From positions 2,741,358-2,805,357 of the forward strand of contig NZ_CP015622.1 of assembly GCF_001643015.1 (NCBI RefSeq): DNA of 64,000 bases. The letters are read 5' to 3'. Source of the stretch: Corynebacterium crudilactis (GTDB lineage: Bacteria > Actinomycetota > Actinomycetes > Mycobacteriales > Mycobacteriaceae). Positions 36,132 through 45,480 of the stretch are shown here, one piece after another. The first letter of the stretch is position 1. Each line of letters opens with the position of its first letter. The notes under the pieces were generated by a model. That model saw nothing but the letters and a program-made list of their open reading frames with translations. It ran no database searches and had not been told where the DNA came from. The position numbers and the translations under genes were made by a program.

Positions 36132-36197
36132 GGACTAAGAGAGCAGCTGGGTTAGGCTTCATCTGTTAAATGTGCCTGTCCTTATTTAGGAGACACC

Positions 36198-37457
36198 GTG
36201 GGAAAACACGCCACTGCATCAACGACATCAAAAAGGTCTCCCTGGAGAGTTGGGTTACTGACATTTTTGGTCTCTTCTGTCATCGTCACGCTTGTGGGCA
36301 TGGTGATGCTCTGGCCAAATTCAGACGATGTTGTCTTGGCAGATAACTTTTCGCAGACCTTTGCAGGCAATCATGAGCAGGTAGATGGCACCATCACACT
36401 TGTGGATGGCGCAGCCTGTAATTCTCCCGATACTGGACGCGCTTTTAGTGGCAGCCCCACCATCCCCTTAGAGTCTGCCACTTTAGAGTGTGTGCGCGCA
36501 CTTGTTGATATCACCTCCGGCATCAATGAGGGGCAGAAAACCCAGCTGATTACTTATGCGCAGCCTGGTGAACCGGAGTTTGCTGAAGGCGATAAGATCC
36601 GCATGGTGGAAACTCCCGATGCTAACGGCGGCATCATCTACACTTTTGCTGATTTTCAGCGTGGCATTGCTTTAGTGGTGTGGGGCATCGTTCTCATCTT
36701 GGCCATGGGAACTTTTGCTGCATGGCGAGGTGTGCGCGCCCTATTCGGCCTGGTGATCACCTTAGGAATCGTGGGAATTTTCCTTCTCCCTGGACTTGCC
36801 AGTGGTCATGATGCCATGTGGTTGGCGCTGATTTGTGGAGCCACCATCCTGTTGATTGTGGTGCCGATGGTGCACGGGCTCAATTGGAAATCTGCCGCTG
36901 CTTTGGCCGGAACATTGGTGGCATTGGTGCTGTCTGCAGTGCTGTCGTGGGCTGCGATTGTGACCACGAATTTGCGCGGGCTCGGCGATGAAAACCACCT
37001 CAAGATTATTAATTATCTGCCCGAGGTGTCCATCTCTGGGTTGTTGTTGGCCTCATTTATTATCGGCACCTTGGGTGTGCTCAATGATGTGACGATCTCC
37101 CAAGCATCCACAATTAATGAGCTCGCTGAAATCGATGATGACGCCACCCCGTGGCGACTTTTCACCGGCGCAATGTCTGTGGGCCGCGACCATATTTCTT
37201 CTATGATCTACACCCTTGTGCTGGGATATACCGGCGCTGCACTACCGCTTTTGCTGCTGTTATCGCTAGCCGAGCGTCCACTCATTCAGACGCTGACCAG
37301 TGATGTTATGGCTGGTGAGCTGTTGCGCTCAGGAGTCGGAGCCCTTACGTTGACGCTGGCTGTCCCAATCACAACACTCATTGCCGCCTGGACGGTGCCT
37401 GGCGATGAGCCTGCTCCACGAGATGACAGCAAGCCCCGCCTGGTCCACCGCCACTAA
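36198..37457 (+). CDS. YibE/F-like multi-spanning membrane protein
   Basis: 419 residues from a GTG with TAGGAGA upstream. One N-terminal membrane segment, an extracytoplasmic domain with two cysteines (AACNSP and LECVRAL), then about six to seven hydrophobic segments including SISGLLLASFIIGTLGVLNDVTISQAS, the YibE/F family signature. Function unknown, perhaps transport. Convergent with udgA, overlapping by four bases. Confidence 0.8.
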   Translation: MGKHATASTTSKRSPWRVGLLTFLVSSVIVTLVGMVMLWPNSDDVVLADNFSQTFAGNHEQVDGTITLVDGAACNSPDTGRAFSGSPTIPLESATLECVRALVDITSGINEGQKTQLITYAQPGEPEFAEGDKIRMVETPDANGGIIYTFADFQRGIALVVWGIVLILAMGTFAAWRGVRALFGLVITLGIVGIFLLPGLASGHDAMWLALICGATILLIVVPMVHGLNWKSAAALAGTLVALVLSAVLSWAAIVTTNLRGLGDENHLKIINYLPEVSISGLLLASFIIGTLGVLNDVTISQASTINELAEIDDDATPWRLFTGAMSVGRDHISSMIYTLVLGYTGAALPLLLLLSLAERPLIQTLTSDVMAGELLRSGVGALTLTLAVPITTLIAAWTVPGDEPAPRDDSKPRLVHRH

Positions 37458-38773
37458 AGGTTGCGGCCGAGCGCCTGCATTTCCCAGCCAGCAGACTTCC
37501 ACTTGGCCACATCAAGGACGTTGCGGCCATCAATAATAGCTCGCTTTTCGACGACCCCTCCCGCCACTTCCGGGTCAAGGTCGCGGAATTCTTGCCATTC
37601 CGTAGCAAGAACGACGAGGTGGGCGTCGATAAGCGCCTCTTTGGTGCTGGCTGCATAGCTTAGCGTCGGGAAGACGCGTCGAGCGTTGTCCATCGCTTCC
37701 GGATCATAGACCGACACCGCCGCGCCCTGAAGCGACAGCGAACCAGCGACCGACAACGCTGGGGAATCGCGGACATCGTCCGAATTTGGCTTAAAAGCCG
37801 CGCCCAACACCGTGATGCGCTTGCCCAGCAACGAGCCACCACACATTTCCTTGGCCAGCTGCACCGTACGATCACGGCGACGCATATTAATAGAATCAAC
37901 TTCACGCAAGAAGGTCAATGCCTGGTCAGCACCCAATTCACCGGCGCGAGCCATGAACGCGCGGATGTCCTTAGGCAAGCAACCACCGCCGAAGCCCAGG
38001 CCTGCGCCTAAGAATTTACGACCAATGCGATCATCGTGGCCGATGGCATCTGCCAGCGCAACCACATCCGCGCCCGTTTGCTCACAAATCTCAGCAACCG
38101 CATTAATGAAAGAAATCTTGGTAGCCAAAAACGCATTAGCCGATACTTTAACCAGCTCAGCAGTAGCCAAATCCGTGACCAAAAACGGAGTGTCCGCAGC
38201 AAGTGCTGTGGCATAAACCTCGCGCGCCACATCTGCCGCGTCAGATCCTGCACGCACTCCGACCACGATGCGGTCTGGAGTGATCGTATCTTTCACTGCA
38301 AAACCCTCGCGCAAAAACTCTGGGTTCCACGCGATCTCCACATGAGATCCCGGCTGCACCAAAGAATCCGCCAACTCCTGCAGCTGCTCAGCAGTACCAA
38401 CCGGAACTGTGGACTTGCCGAAAATGATGTGGTTGCCCTCAAGCAATGGCACCAAATCTTCCACAACCTGACGAACATAGGTCAAATCCGCAGCAAAAGA
38501 ACCCTTCTGCTGCGGCGTACCCACACCCAAGAAATGCACCTGAGCAAAACCTGCTACCTCGGTGTAATCAGTGGTGAAATTCAGACGACCATTTTCCAGG
38601 TTACGTTCCAAAACCTCCGGCAGACCGGGCTCAAAAAATGGCACTTTACTGTCTTTTAATGACGCAATTTTTGCCTCATCAACATCGACACCAAGTACCT
38701 CATGGCCAAGCTCAGCCATGCAGGCTGCGTGTGTTGCGCCAAGGTATCCCGTACCAATCACTGTCATCCGCAT
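37454..38773 (-). CDS. udgA: UDP-glucose 6-dehydrogenase
   Basis: 439 residues. NAD-binding GTGYLGATHA at the N-terminus, catalytic cysteine in GFGGGCLPKD near residue 260, and AAFKPNSDDVRDSP near 330 define the UDP-glucose/GDP-mannose dehydrogenase family. It makes UDP-glucuronate for cell-wall or surface polysaccharides. GDP-mannose dehydrogenase is a less likely alternative. It stands 84 bp downstream of dcd in the same direction. Confidence 0.88.
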   Translation of the reverse strand: MRMTVIGTGYLGATHAACMAELGHEVLGVDVDEAKIASLKDSKVPFFEPGLPEVLERNLENGRLNFTTDYTEVAGFAQVHFLGVGTPQQKGSFAADLTYVRQVVEDLVPLLEGNHIIFGKSTVPVGTAEQLQELADSLVQPGSHVEIAWNPEFLREGFAVKDTITPDRIVVGVRAGSDAADVAREVYATALAADTPFLVTDLATAELVKVSANAFLATKISFINAVAEICEQTGADVVALADAIGHDDRIGRKFLGAGLGFGGGCLPKDIRAFMARAGELGADQALTFLREVDSINMRRRDRTVQLAKEMCGGSLLGKRITVLGAAFKPNSDDVRDSPALSVAGSLSLQGAAVSVYDPEAMDNARRVFPTLSYAASTKEALIDAHLVVLATEWQEFRDLDPEVAGGVVEKRAIIDGRNVLDVAKWKSAGWEMQALGRNL

Positions 38774-38856
38774 GTAGGGAGATTCCTTTCAATGAAAAGT
38801 GGACCGGAGATTATCTCAACACGTTTTAACACAACCCGCGACCGGGACAGCCGATA

Positions 38857-39426
38857 TCACTCATCCGGGAAGTTTAAATACGCCTTCGACGGGGTTGGTC
38901 CACGCTGACCCTGATACTTAGAACCAAGCTTGCCCGAACCATAAGGAGTCTCAGCTGGAGAACTCAACTGGAACAGCGCCAACTGGCCAACCTTCATTCC
39001 AGGCCACAAAGTAATAGGCAAGTTAGCCACGTTGGAGAGCTCCAAAGTGATATAACCATTGAAACCAGGATCAATAAAACCTGCAGTGGAGTGAGTCAAC
39101 AGGCCAAGACGACCCAGAGAAGACTTACCCTCCAAACGGCCAGCTAGATGAGTAGGCAGGGTGAATTTTTCTAGCGTCGAAGCCAGCACAAACTCACCAG
39201 GGTGCAGCACAAAAGCCTCACCCTCCTCAACCTCTACAAGGCTGGTCAGCTCATCTTGGTTCACCTTAGGATCGATGTGTGTGTACTTGGAGTTATTGAA
39301 AACTCTAAAGTAGCGGTCCATGCGGACATCAACACTCGATGGTTGAATGAGCTCAGGGTCAAAAGGCTCAATTCCCAAGTCGCCTGCGTCAATTGATTTA
39401 CGGATGTCACGATCTGAAAGAAGCAC
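38857..39426 (-). CDS. dcd: dCTP deaminase
   Basis: 189 residues from a GTG. The motifs [41 protein letters not shown] and the C-terminal [10 protein letters not shown] are diagnostic. It deaminates dCTP to dUTP in pyrimidine deoxynucleotide synthesis; actinobacterial members are often bifunctional and continue to dUMP. Last core gene before the tRNA. Confidence 0.95.
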   Translation of the reverse strand: MLLSDRDIRKSIDAGDLGIEPFDPELIQPSSVDVRMDRYFRVFNNSKYTHIDPKVNQDELTSLVEVEEGEAFVLHPGEFVLASTLEKFTLPTHLAGRLEGKSSLGRLGLLTHSTAGFIDPGFNGYITLELSNVANLPITLWPGMKVGQLALFQLSSPAETPYGSGKLGSKYQGQRGPTPSKAYLNFPDE

Positions 39427-39553
39427 GTCAACCAGTGTAGCGCCAGATGCTTAAGGATTAGCCACAGGTGGAATCTTTGAGGTTTTCGCCACACCAGTAC
39501 GCATTGTTGCTTTTTGCAATGCTAGCCTTATTTTTAGCTTTCCACAAGGCACT

Positions 39554-39627
39554 GCCGGTGTAGTTCAATGGTAGAACTCCTGCTTCCCAAGCAGGTGGCG
39601 CGGGTTCGATTCCCGTCACCGGCTCCA
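39554..39627 (+). tRNA. tRNA-Gly (CCC)
   Basis: Cloverleaf: acceptor GCCGGTG/CACCGGC, D stem GTTC/GAAC, anticodon stem CCTGC/GCAGG with loop TTCCCAA (anticodon CCC), T stem GCGGG/CCCGT with loop TTCGATT, and an encoded CCA end. It separates core genes from the AT-richer accessory part, a classic insertion point. Confidence 0.95.
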
Positions 39628-39651
39628 CCTCTTTAATCAGACTTCTATGAC

Positions 39652-39697
39652 AACAAAATGTCACCCCATATCCCTAGATATGGGGTGACATTTTGTT
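39652..39697. terminator. Perfect 20-bp hairpin between tRNA-Gly and iacI
   Basis: Arms 39652-39671 and 39678-39697 are exactly complementary around CCCTAG; outer ends AACAAAA/TTTTGTT give T-runs in both directions. It overlaps the iacI stop codon, so it terminates the iacI unit and probably the tRNA transcript. Confidence 0.85.
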
Positions 39698-40247
39698 ATT
39701 TCATAAGAACTGAACTGTGTGGGAATGCCTCAGCAAACCCCTCAGGTAACGGTGCTACAAAAACATTCTCTGTTCGTGTGCGTATTATCTTCCACTGCCC
39801 GTTTTCACGACGGAAAGCATTGTTAAGACGACTTGACCTCAGTAATGCTGTCCCATCACTAAAAAGCCAAGGCTGCATATGAATCCAAAGTCCCGTGGCC
39901 TCATCGCCATCGACATCAACCTGTTCAGAGGTGAGATAATGCGCATTCAATAGAAGCTTTGGTTCTTTATCAACAGACCAAAAACGATTGAAATGTGCGC
40001 GGATTTCATCTTTTCCTTCAGCACGCCCAAACTGGCCATCGTAATATTCTCCAACTCCTTCCCAGATGGCATCCTCGGTATAAAGATCCACGATGAGTTC
40101 AATCCGTTCTGCATCATCTACGGGTGGATAAACAGGGCATGGAGTATCGCACAAGAACATATAACGTGCTTGGATCTTACGAATCTGCGCTTCAGATTCC
40201 AGAACGTCAATTCTTTGTTCCAAAGCAGCTAGCTGGTTGTCAGTCAT
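39696..40247 (-). CDS. iacI: SnoaL/NTF2-like protein of IAA catabolism (IacI)
   Basis: 183 residues. A short coiled N-terminus (ALEQRIDVLESEAQIRKIQARYM) leads into an NTF2/SnoaL-like fold (LYTEDAIWEGVGEYYDG, HFNRFW, ENGQWKIIRTR). Its presence beside genes for a flavin reductase and the iacABCDEF set makes it the IacI member; the role of IacI in the pathway is unknown to me. It is the last gene of the MFS-iacG-iacI unit, with AGGTGG before its ATG. Confidence 0.78.
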   Translation of the reverse strand: MTDNQLAALEQRIDVLESEAQIRKIQARYMFLCDTPCPVYPPVDDAERIELIVDLYTEDAIWEGVGEYYDGQFGRAEGKDEIRAHFNRFWSVDKEPKLLLNAHYLTSEQVDVDGDEATGLWIHMQPWLFSDGTALLRSSRLNNAFRRENGQWKIIRTRTENVFVAPLPEGFAEAFPHSSVLMK

Positions 40248-40258
40248 TGATTTTCCAC

Positions 40259-41449
40259 CTATTCCGCTAAGACTTCAGAACGCTCAATTTCGGCAATAAC
40301 CATGCGAGTGCGCTCAACCCAATCCATAATTGTTGCCCCACCAACTGACATCGGAAGCTGAGCCAAACGAAGTGTCATGGTGTACTCCCCGGAAGGGTCA
40401 CGCACTGGAAACACGATAGAGCCCACATCATAAGTCTCAGCGTCAATAATTTCGCGAGGTTCATAATCTACTGGCGTAGAACCAATCGTCTCTCGAATAC
40501 TGCGCTCTTCTTGCGGAGTAAGTGCTGCTTTCTTATATTCCCTCGTCGCCTGAATCATTTGCTCATATGCACGTGATCCTTCTTCAGGAAGAAAAGCCGG
40601 CAAATACCCATGCTCACGGATAAACTCCAAGCGGCGCTGATGCATCTCGCGGATTTCATCAGAAGGCTTGCGCAATTTGTTCATCCAGCGCTCTTGCAAC
40701 TCTGGTGACTTATCAAACAGGTAGCTATCACCAATCGGTGGAACTAGAGGGAAACGACTAGCCAATCCACCTTCACGAGTAGCACCTGCTGAAAGCGCCG
40801 AAAACACAGTAGCCAATTCGTCATCACTCACCGCAGCGAACACAGAAACTTCGCAGCCAATCGAGTCAGCCAAATCTCTGAGCTCATTATTAGCATTGTG
40901 AGCTGCATGAATCGCTGGCAAAATCTCATGACTCATGCGAGATCCTGATTCCAGTCCAGCGAAGCTTCCATAACCACCTTGAAAAAAGAGAAGAGGCGGA
41001 ACAGAATTTGTAATTTGCAGATCAGTCACAGCGCACAAGACAATCCAGTGATCGCCAGCTTCAACTACCTCAGCGATTGTCGTGTCTATCCAAGCAATGG
41101 CATTTCGAAGTACAGGATCCCCTGAAGGTGAAGGGAACCAATCAATACCATCTAACTTATTTTCCCAACGCTGAGCGACTGCTAGCATTTCAGCTTGCTG
41201 TTCACCACCGAGAATACTGATGCACAAAGTGGAACAAGTTCTTAGCTTCTGAAAAGTCCGAGATGTCTTCATCGGCATGAAAGACACCAATGGCGGATCC
41301 AATGATACTGAAGAAAAAGTACCCACAACTAAAGCAAGAATCTCGCCCTCTTCAGTACGCCCGGTAACAACTGCTACCCCGGTGGGATAATGCCCCATTA
41401 CTTCACGAAAAACTTGTGGATCAAATGTGTTCGGAACGATTGAAGTCAT
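40259..41449 (-). CDS. iacG: Flavin reductase fused to IclR-type ligand-binding domain (IacG-like)
   Basis: 396 residues. Residues 1 to about 165 are a flavin reductase domain (FREVMGHYPTGVAVVTG, FSSVSLDPPLVSFMP and SGDPVLRNAIAWIDTTI). From about residue 175, SCEVSVFAAV-like strands, SRFPLVPPIGDSYLFDKSPELQERWM, FIREHGYLPAF and IVFPVRDPSGEYTMTLRLA follow the order of the IclR effector-binding domain, but no helix-turn-helix is present. The reductase supplies reduced flavin to IacA; the extra domain may sense substrate. Known iac flavin reductases are short, about the N-terminal half here. ATG with AAGGAGA upstream. Confidence 0.8.
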   Translation of the reverse strand: MTSIVPNTFDPQVFREVMGHYPTGVAVVTGRTEEGEILALVVGTFSSVSLDPPLVSFMPMKTSRTFQKLRTCSTLCISILGGEQQAEMLAVAQRWENKLDGIDWFPSPSGDPVLRNAIAWIDTTIAEVVEAGDHWIVLCAVTDLQITNSVPPLLFFQGGYGSFAGLESGSRMSHEILPAIHAAHNANNELRDLADSIGCEVSVFAAVSDDELATVFSALSAGATREGGLASRFPLVPPIGDSYLFDKSPELQERWMNKLRKPSDEIREMHQRRLEFIREHGYLPAFLPEEGSRAYEQMIQATREYKKAALTPQEERSIRETIGSTPVDYEPREIIDAETYDVGSIVFPVRDPSGEYTMTLRLAQLPMSVGGATIMDWVERTRMVIAEIERSEVLAE

Positions 41450-41495
41450 GATGTTCTCCTTATCTCTGCACCAAAATTAGGTAGCGAGTTTTAAA

Positions 41496-42929
41496 TTAAG
41501 AATTATTGGTTACATACCGAGCCTGCAGAGTGCGACCCAGCTTCTCCGGACGGAGGAAGACTGCCGCAACCAAACCAGCAGTTACCAGCAACACACCAGT
41601 GATCAAAAATGCAGTGTTTACTCCCGTAGTCATTGCTTCAACCATTTCTGTAGAAGGTGCTACCCCCTTAGCAGGAGCAATATAACCAGCGGATGTCATC
41701 AGCCAACCAACCAAAATTGGGGACACAATTGCACCGAAAGCTCCAAAACCACCAAGGGTTGCCATCATGATGGGGCGCTGCTTTGGTCCAACAGAAAAGC
41801 CAATTGCGGATGCCGTCATCGGGAACACCAAGCTACAACCGCCTGCGATACTGAGCAAAACCACACCAAGTACACCTGAAGAACTCGGAATCAATAAAAA
41901 TGCTATGCCGGCGATGGCTGTGGATAAACCAAAAGGAACAGCAATAGCTAGGTGTGCGTTAGTACCGCGTCGCATCAAGCCCTGCCCCAAAGCTCCAAGA
42001 ACTAAAAGGACAAGCGCTCCAAGCACCCATGGAAAAGTGGTGTACACACCAATTTCTGAGAGGGAGAACCCCAACACAGTACCCAAATATTGAGGCAACC
42101 ACGTTGTGAGAAAACCTTGTACCCAGAAGTTTGAAATCGCTCCGAAGAGAGCCGAGAAGAAAGCAACGCTAAACAGTGCTCGCCAAATATTAACGGGCAG
42201 CTGATCATCAACTTTATCTGTATCAGTCTCTGCAAAACTATCTGCAGATTCTTCTGTATTTTCTACAGTTTCCTCGGCAGTACGACCGTTGCGATAAGGT
42301 CCATCACTTCCCAAAATGAGCCATGCCACGACCCAGACCAAGCCGATGATTCCCAAAGCTCCGAAGGCCCATCGCCAGCCCCACACGCCAATTACCCAAG
42401 CAATAAATGGAGCTGCAAAAACTGGCCCCATAGTAGAACCAATCGCGATGAGATTTGATGGAAGAGCACGACGTGAAGGATGGAACCACGTATGTGCAGA
42501 TGTCAAAGACATAGCGGTCGCAGGCCCCTCAGCACCACCAAGAATAATGCGTGTTGCCAATAGCACTGCAGCTCCGCCACCAATTAGCATCGGAAACTGC
42601 ATAACCGCCCAAATAACACCCAGGGACAAAAGGATCCAACGCACCGAAATTTTTGAAGCCAGGATTCCTGTGATTACCGAGACAATGGCATAGAGGAAAA
42701 AGAATGCACTACCAATAAATCCAAATTGAGTAGCATTCAGGCCAAGCTCTGACATAGCATCCGGAGCAACCAGTCCAAGGACCGCTTTATCTGCAAAGGC
42801 GATAATCTGAAAAATCACCAGCAAGGCAACAATAAGCCATGCGCGAGCAGGCGGGCGGTGTCGATTATTCCGAAGCTTCGCAGCCTCAGTCGCTTGAAAT
42901 TCAGTCGTTGAAGATTCAGCAAGAGTCAT
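41496..42929 (-). CDS. MFS transporter in the IAA cluster
   Basis: 477 residues, twelve hydrophobic segments and an acidic 25-residue loop between helices 6 and 7. The early FADKAVLGLVAPDAMSELGL and RIILGGAEGPATAMS place it in the anion:cation symporter-type MFS group that includes aromatic-acid carriers. Position upstream of iacG and iacI suggests uptake of indole-3-acetate; substrate is inferred. First gene of its unit. Confidence 0.82.
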   Translation of the reverse strand: MTLAESSTTEFQATEAAKLRNNRHRPPARAWLIVALLVIFQIIAFADKAVLGLVAPDAMSELGLNATQFGFIGSAFFFLYAIVSVITGILASKISVRWILLSLGVIWAVMQFPMLIGGGAAVLLATRIILGGAEGPATAMSLTSAHTWFHPSRRALPSNLIAIGSTMGPVFAAPFIAWVIGVWGWRWAFGALGIIGLVWVVAWLILGSDGPYRNGRTAEETVENTEESADSFAETDTDKVDDQLPVNIWRALFSVAFFSALFGAISNFWVQGFLTTWLPQYLGTVLGFSLSEIGVYTTFPWVLGALVLLVLGALGQGLMRRGTNAHLAIAVPFGLSTAIAGIAFLLIPSSSGVLGVVLLSIAGGCSLVFPMTASAIGFSVGPKQRPIMMATLGGFGAFGAIVSPILVGWLMTSAGYIAPAKGVAPSTEMVEAMTTGVNTAFLITGVLLVTAGLVAAVFLRPEKLGRTLQARYVTNNS

Positions 42930-42942
42930 GTTAAGTCCGATC

Positions 42943-42961
42943 TCCGGTCACCATGACCGGA
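42943..42961. promoter_or_regulatory. Inverted repeat between the MFS gene and iacH
   Basis: TCCGGTCA-CCA-TGACCGGA, perfect 8-base arms, 14 bp upstream of the MFS start codon in the 203-bp divergent region. It could be an operator or a leader hairpin. Confidence 0.5.
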
Positions 42962-43132
42962 TCGTGATTTCTACCTATCACAACGCTAACTGTGACCCCC
43001 CTTACACATACAGTAGGGAAACCTTTACATCAGGAAGCTACCGGATCGCATGTGACTGAACTAACGTCAAATCTATCTTTTGATACCTCTCTCACATTCT
43101 CGTTGTCCTACCAGTGCAAAGGAGACTTTGAC

Positions 43133-44449
43133 TTGACTTCGACTTTTCGAAATAAGTCTATTAGCGAGCAAGTGCACGCTATCCAAACGGGAACAATCTC
43201 AAGCGCAGAGCTAGCTGCGGTTGTTCGCACCGATATCATCCGTTATGAAAAGAATCTTCATGCTTGGGTAGAACTTTCAGAATTGGAAGACATTAAACCC
43301 GATAACAACTTGCGCCCGCTCGAAGGAATCTCTATCGGGATCAAAGATATTATCGATGTAGCTGGGCTTCCAACCCGTTGTGGTTCTTCAATTACACCTT
43401 CCTCTCCTGCATCAACAGATGCAGACTGTGTTGCTCGTGTCCGTGAGCTCGGAGCAATTATTCAAGGCAAGACGGTTACTACAGAATTTGGTTATTTTTC
43501 CCCTGGCCCCACAAAAAATCCTTGGAGACACAGCCTGACCCCGGGAGGATCTTCCAGTGGCTCAGCTGCTGCAGTAGGAGCCAATACAATCCAAGTCGCA
43601 TTGGGTACTCAAACAGCCGGATCATTGACTCGACCTGCATCTTTTTGCGGCGCAGCAGGAATGATTCTTCCTCCCGGATCCACCTCAATGCTCGGTGTCC
43701 ATGGACTTAGCCACACTCTAGATTCTCTCGGTTTCCTCACTCGCTCGACCGCTGATTTAGATACCTTCTATTCCGCTTTTGTTGGAATAGAACCAGATAC
43801 CGACCCGAAAACAGAATCTCTGGAGATTCGTATTTGGGATGGTTCAGATATCCTCCCGCTCTCCCCTCAAATGCACGGACTGCTTTCTGAACTTCCTCCG
43901 CTAATAAACAAGCTCGGTATATCTTATGCACCTCTAGAATGGTCCGATCACATTCAAACTTTGACCGAAGACCACCGCACTGTCATGGGCTACGAAGCCG
44001 CAAAAACGATGGCTCAAGCATTTACAGAGCATAAGGAACAGCTCAGCCCACAGTTACAGGAACTCCTCAGTAACGGAGCCACCATTAACGAACAGGACTA
44101 CAGAGAAGCGCTCATCCGAACAAAGAGTTCAAGGCTTTCCCTCGAACGTCTCCTAGGAGTCAATGGCGTCATTATTGGCCCCGCTGCAGCTAGCCCAGCT
44201 CCTGAATATACTTCCGGCACTGGTTCTCCAGACCTCAGTCGCGCTTGGCAACTCCTAGGACTACCTGTGGTCATTGTTCCAGGAGCCAAAACAACAACAG
44301 GTTTACCTCTTGGCCTCCAGATCATTGGCCTTCCTGGCACTGAAAAGAAACTGCTCAACCTCAGCCGGCGCCTTGAATTTTTACTCCGTCGCTTCCACTC
44401 ACTATCTGAAGCGTTTACCTCTCCAACACTTAAGGATCTGACATGGTAA
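43133..44449 (+). CDS. iacH: Amidase signature-family hydrolase (IacH)
   Basis: 438 residues from the TTG at 43133, chosen because AAAGGAG lies eight bases upstream; the longer frame from 42992 has no such site. The amidase triad is visible: Lys in GISIGIKDIIDV near residue 60, the cis-Ser and nucleophile Ser in PGGSSSGSAAAVG near residue 140, and GTQTAGSLTRPASFCG. Amidases of iac clusters are named IacH. In this pathway its substrate is uncertain; it could release IAA from amide conjugates. Leads a plus-strand unit with a small unknown gene and a response regulator. Confidence 0.82.
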   Translation: MTSTFRNKSISEQVHAIQTGTISSAELAAVVRTDIIRYEKNLHAWVELSELEDIKPDNNLRPLEGISIGIKDIIDVAGLPTRCGSSITPSSPASTDADCVARVRELGAIIQGKTVTTEFGYFSPGPTKNPWRHSLTPGGSSSGSAAAVGANTIQVALGTQTAGSLTRPASFCGAAGMILPPGSTSMLGVHGLSHTLDSLGFLTRSTADLDTFYSAFVGIEPDTDPKTESLEIRIWDGSDILPLSPQMHGLLSELPPLINKLGISYAPLEWSDHIQTLTEDHRTVMGYEAAKTMAQAFTEHKEQLSPQLQELLSNGATINEQDYREALIRTKSSRLSLERLLGVNGVIIGPAAASPAPEYTSGTGSPDLSRAWQLLGLPVVIVPGAKTTTGLPLGLQIIGLPGTEKKLLNLSRRLEFLLRRFHSLSEAFTSPTLKDLTW

Positions 44450-44721
44450 TCAAACCTCGCCCCATTAATCACCACAGCATGTTTCTCACATGCTACGAAG
44501 ACACCTTTAATTACGGTTGGCACCACGTAGATCTATTCGTCCATGATGAGCTTGGTCGAGAAGTGAACTGGGTGCATTGGACTGTAGAAGCCGATGGGCC
44601 AGAAGCCGCCGATACATCTGTCCGCAAAGAAGAACCAGAGCTTCGTCGCACATCTGAATGGCAACACCAAGTTAGTGCTTTTGGCATGAATTACTGGACC
44701 GCAGATGCAGCTTGGGACTGA
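44443..44721 (+). CDS. 92-residue Trp/His-rich protein of unknown function
   Basis: Starts inside the last codons of iacH (overlap 7 bases) and ends one base before the response-regulator start, so it is almost certainly translated with them. Rich in Trp (6) and His (6), with the pattern FNYGWHHVDLFVHDE and WVHWTVEADG, and an acidic/basic middle. No family is recognised. Size is similar to IacB, but the better IacB candidate lies between iacA and iacC. Possibly a small cofactor or substrate-binding partner of the amidase; this is speculation. Confidence 0.6.
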   Translation: MVIKPRPINHHSMFLTCYEDTFNYGWHHVDLFVHDELGREVNWVHWTVEADGPEAADTSVRKEEPELRRTSEWQHQVSAFGMNYWTADAAWD

Positions 44722-44722
44722 C

Positions 44723-45391
44723 ATGTCATTCACTTTTCCTTCAGCTCACACCAACACTATGACTACACAAGAAGATAAAACCACAACAAAGGTCTACATC
44801 GTCGACGATGACACAGAATTGTGTGAATCCGTCGCATGGCTACTCGATAGTGCTGGAATCACAACGATTACCTGCCACAACGCAGATGAATTTCTCACAC
44901 AATTCGATCAGCGATGCCCTGCTTGCATCATCCTTGACGTGCGCATGCCACGCATGAGTGGAACTCGGTTACAGGAACAGCTCAATCGTCTCGCTCCCCA
45001 TGTGGCGATCATTTTTGTTTCCGCACACGGAGATATCAACATGTCTGTGTCCACGATGAAAGCTGGGGCTCAAGACTTTCTTGAAAAACCCTACGATCCT
45101 CAGCGGCTCATTGATGCGGTTCAGCTAGGGATCGATAATGCTTTGGAGCGCTTTGATAGCTATCGAAAAACTCAAGAACTTTCAGAAAAGCTTTCTATTC
45201 TCACCCCAAGAGAACTAGAAGTACTTTCTCTAGTCGTTGAAGGTCTCCCAAGCCAAAACATTGGGCGACGGCTAGGAATGAGTGTAAAAACTGTCGACGT
45301 CCACCGCACACGAATTAAAATGAAAACAGACTCAGATAGCATCGGAACACTCGCACGAGATCTACTGAGATATGACGTCGAAATCCCTTAA
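44723..45391 (+). CDS. FixJ/NarL-type response regulator
   Basis: 222 residues from the ATG at 44723; an ATG at 44759 is also possible. Receiver domain with VDDD, phospho-acceptor ILDVRMP, FVSAHGD and LEKPYDP; then a LuxR-type helix-turn-helix (LTPRELEVLSLVVEGL, IGRRLGMSVKTVDVHRTRI). The FixJ-like helix-5 linker links the domains. Its probable kinase is encoded at 50848-52335, on the other side of the oxygenase operon. Together they likely sense IAA or a product and control the iac genes. Ends at a strong hairpin. Confidence 0.87.
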   Translation: MSFTFPSAHTNTMTTQEDKTTTKVYIVDDDTELCESVAWLLDSAGITTITCHNADEFLTQFDQRCPACIILDVRMPRMSGTRLQEQLNRLAPHVAIIFVSAHGDINMSVSTMKAGAQDFLEKPYDPQRLIDAVQLGIDNALERFDSYRKTQELSEKLSILTPRELEVLSLVVEGLPSQNIGRRLGMSVKTVDVHRTRIKMKTDSDSIGTLARDLLRYDVEIP

Positions 45392-45397
45392 AAAACT

Positions 45398-45436
45398 AAC
45401 CTCTCTACATTTACGTTAGGTAAATGTAGAGAGGTT
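45398..45436. terminator. Bidirectional terminator between the regulator and iacF
   Basis: Perfect 17-bp stem: 45398-45414 with 45420-45436, loop GTTAG, flanked by A-runs on the left and T-rich TTTGTC on the right. Confidence 0.85.
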
Positions 45437-45480
45437 TTGTCGTCGACAAGCGTGCTTAGTGCTTACTCAACCAGCTGGGA

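Noticed and set aside
39458..39664. 68-codon minus-strand frame over the tRNA
   Set aside because: It is the reverse reading of tRNA-Gly, a frequent false annotation.
42978..42995. TCACA-N8-TGTGA element, considered as a GlxR/CRP site
   Set aside because: Half-sites are in the opposite orientation and spacing to TGTGA-N6-TCACA.
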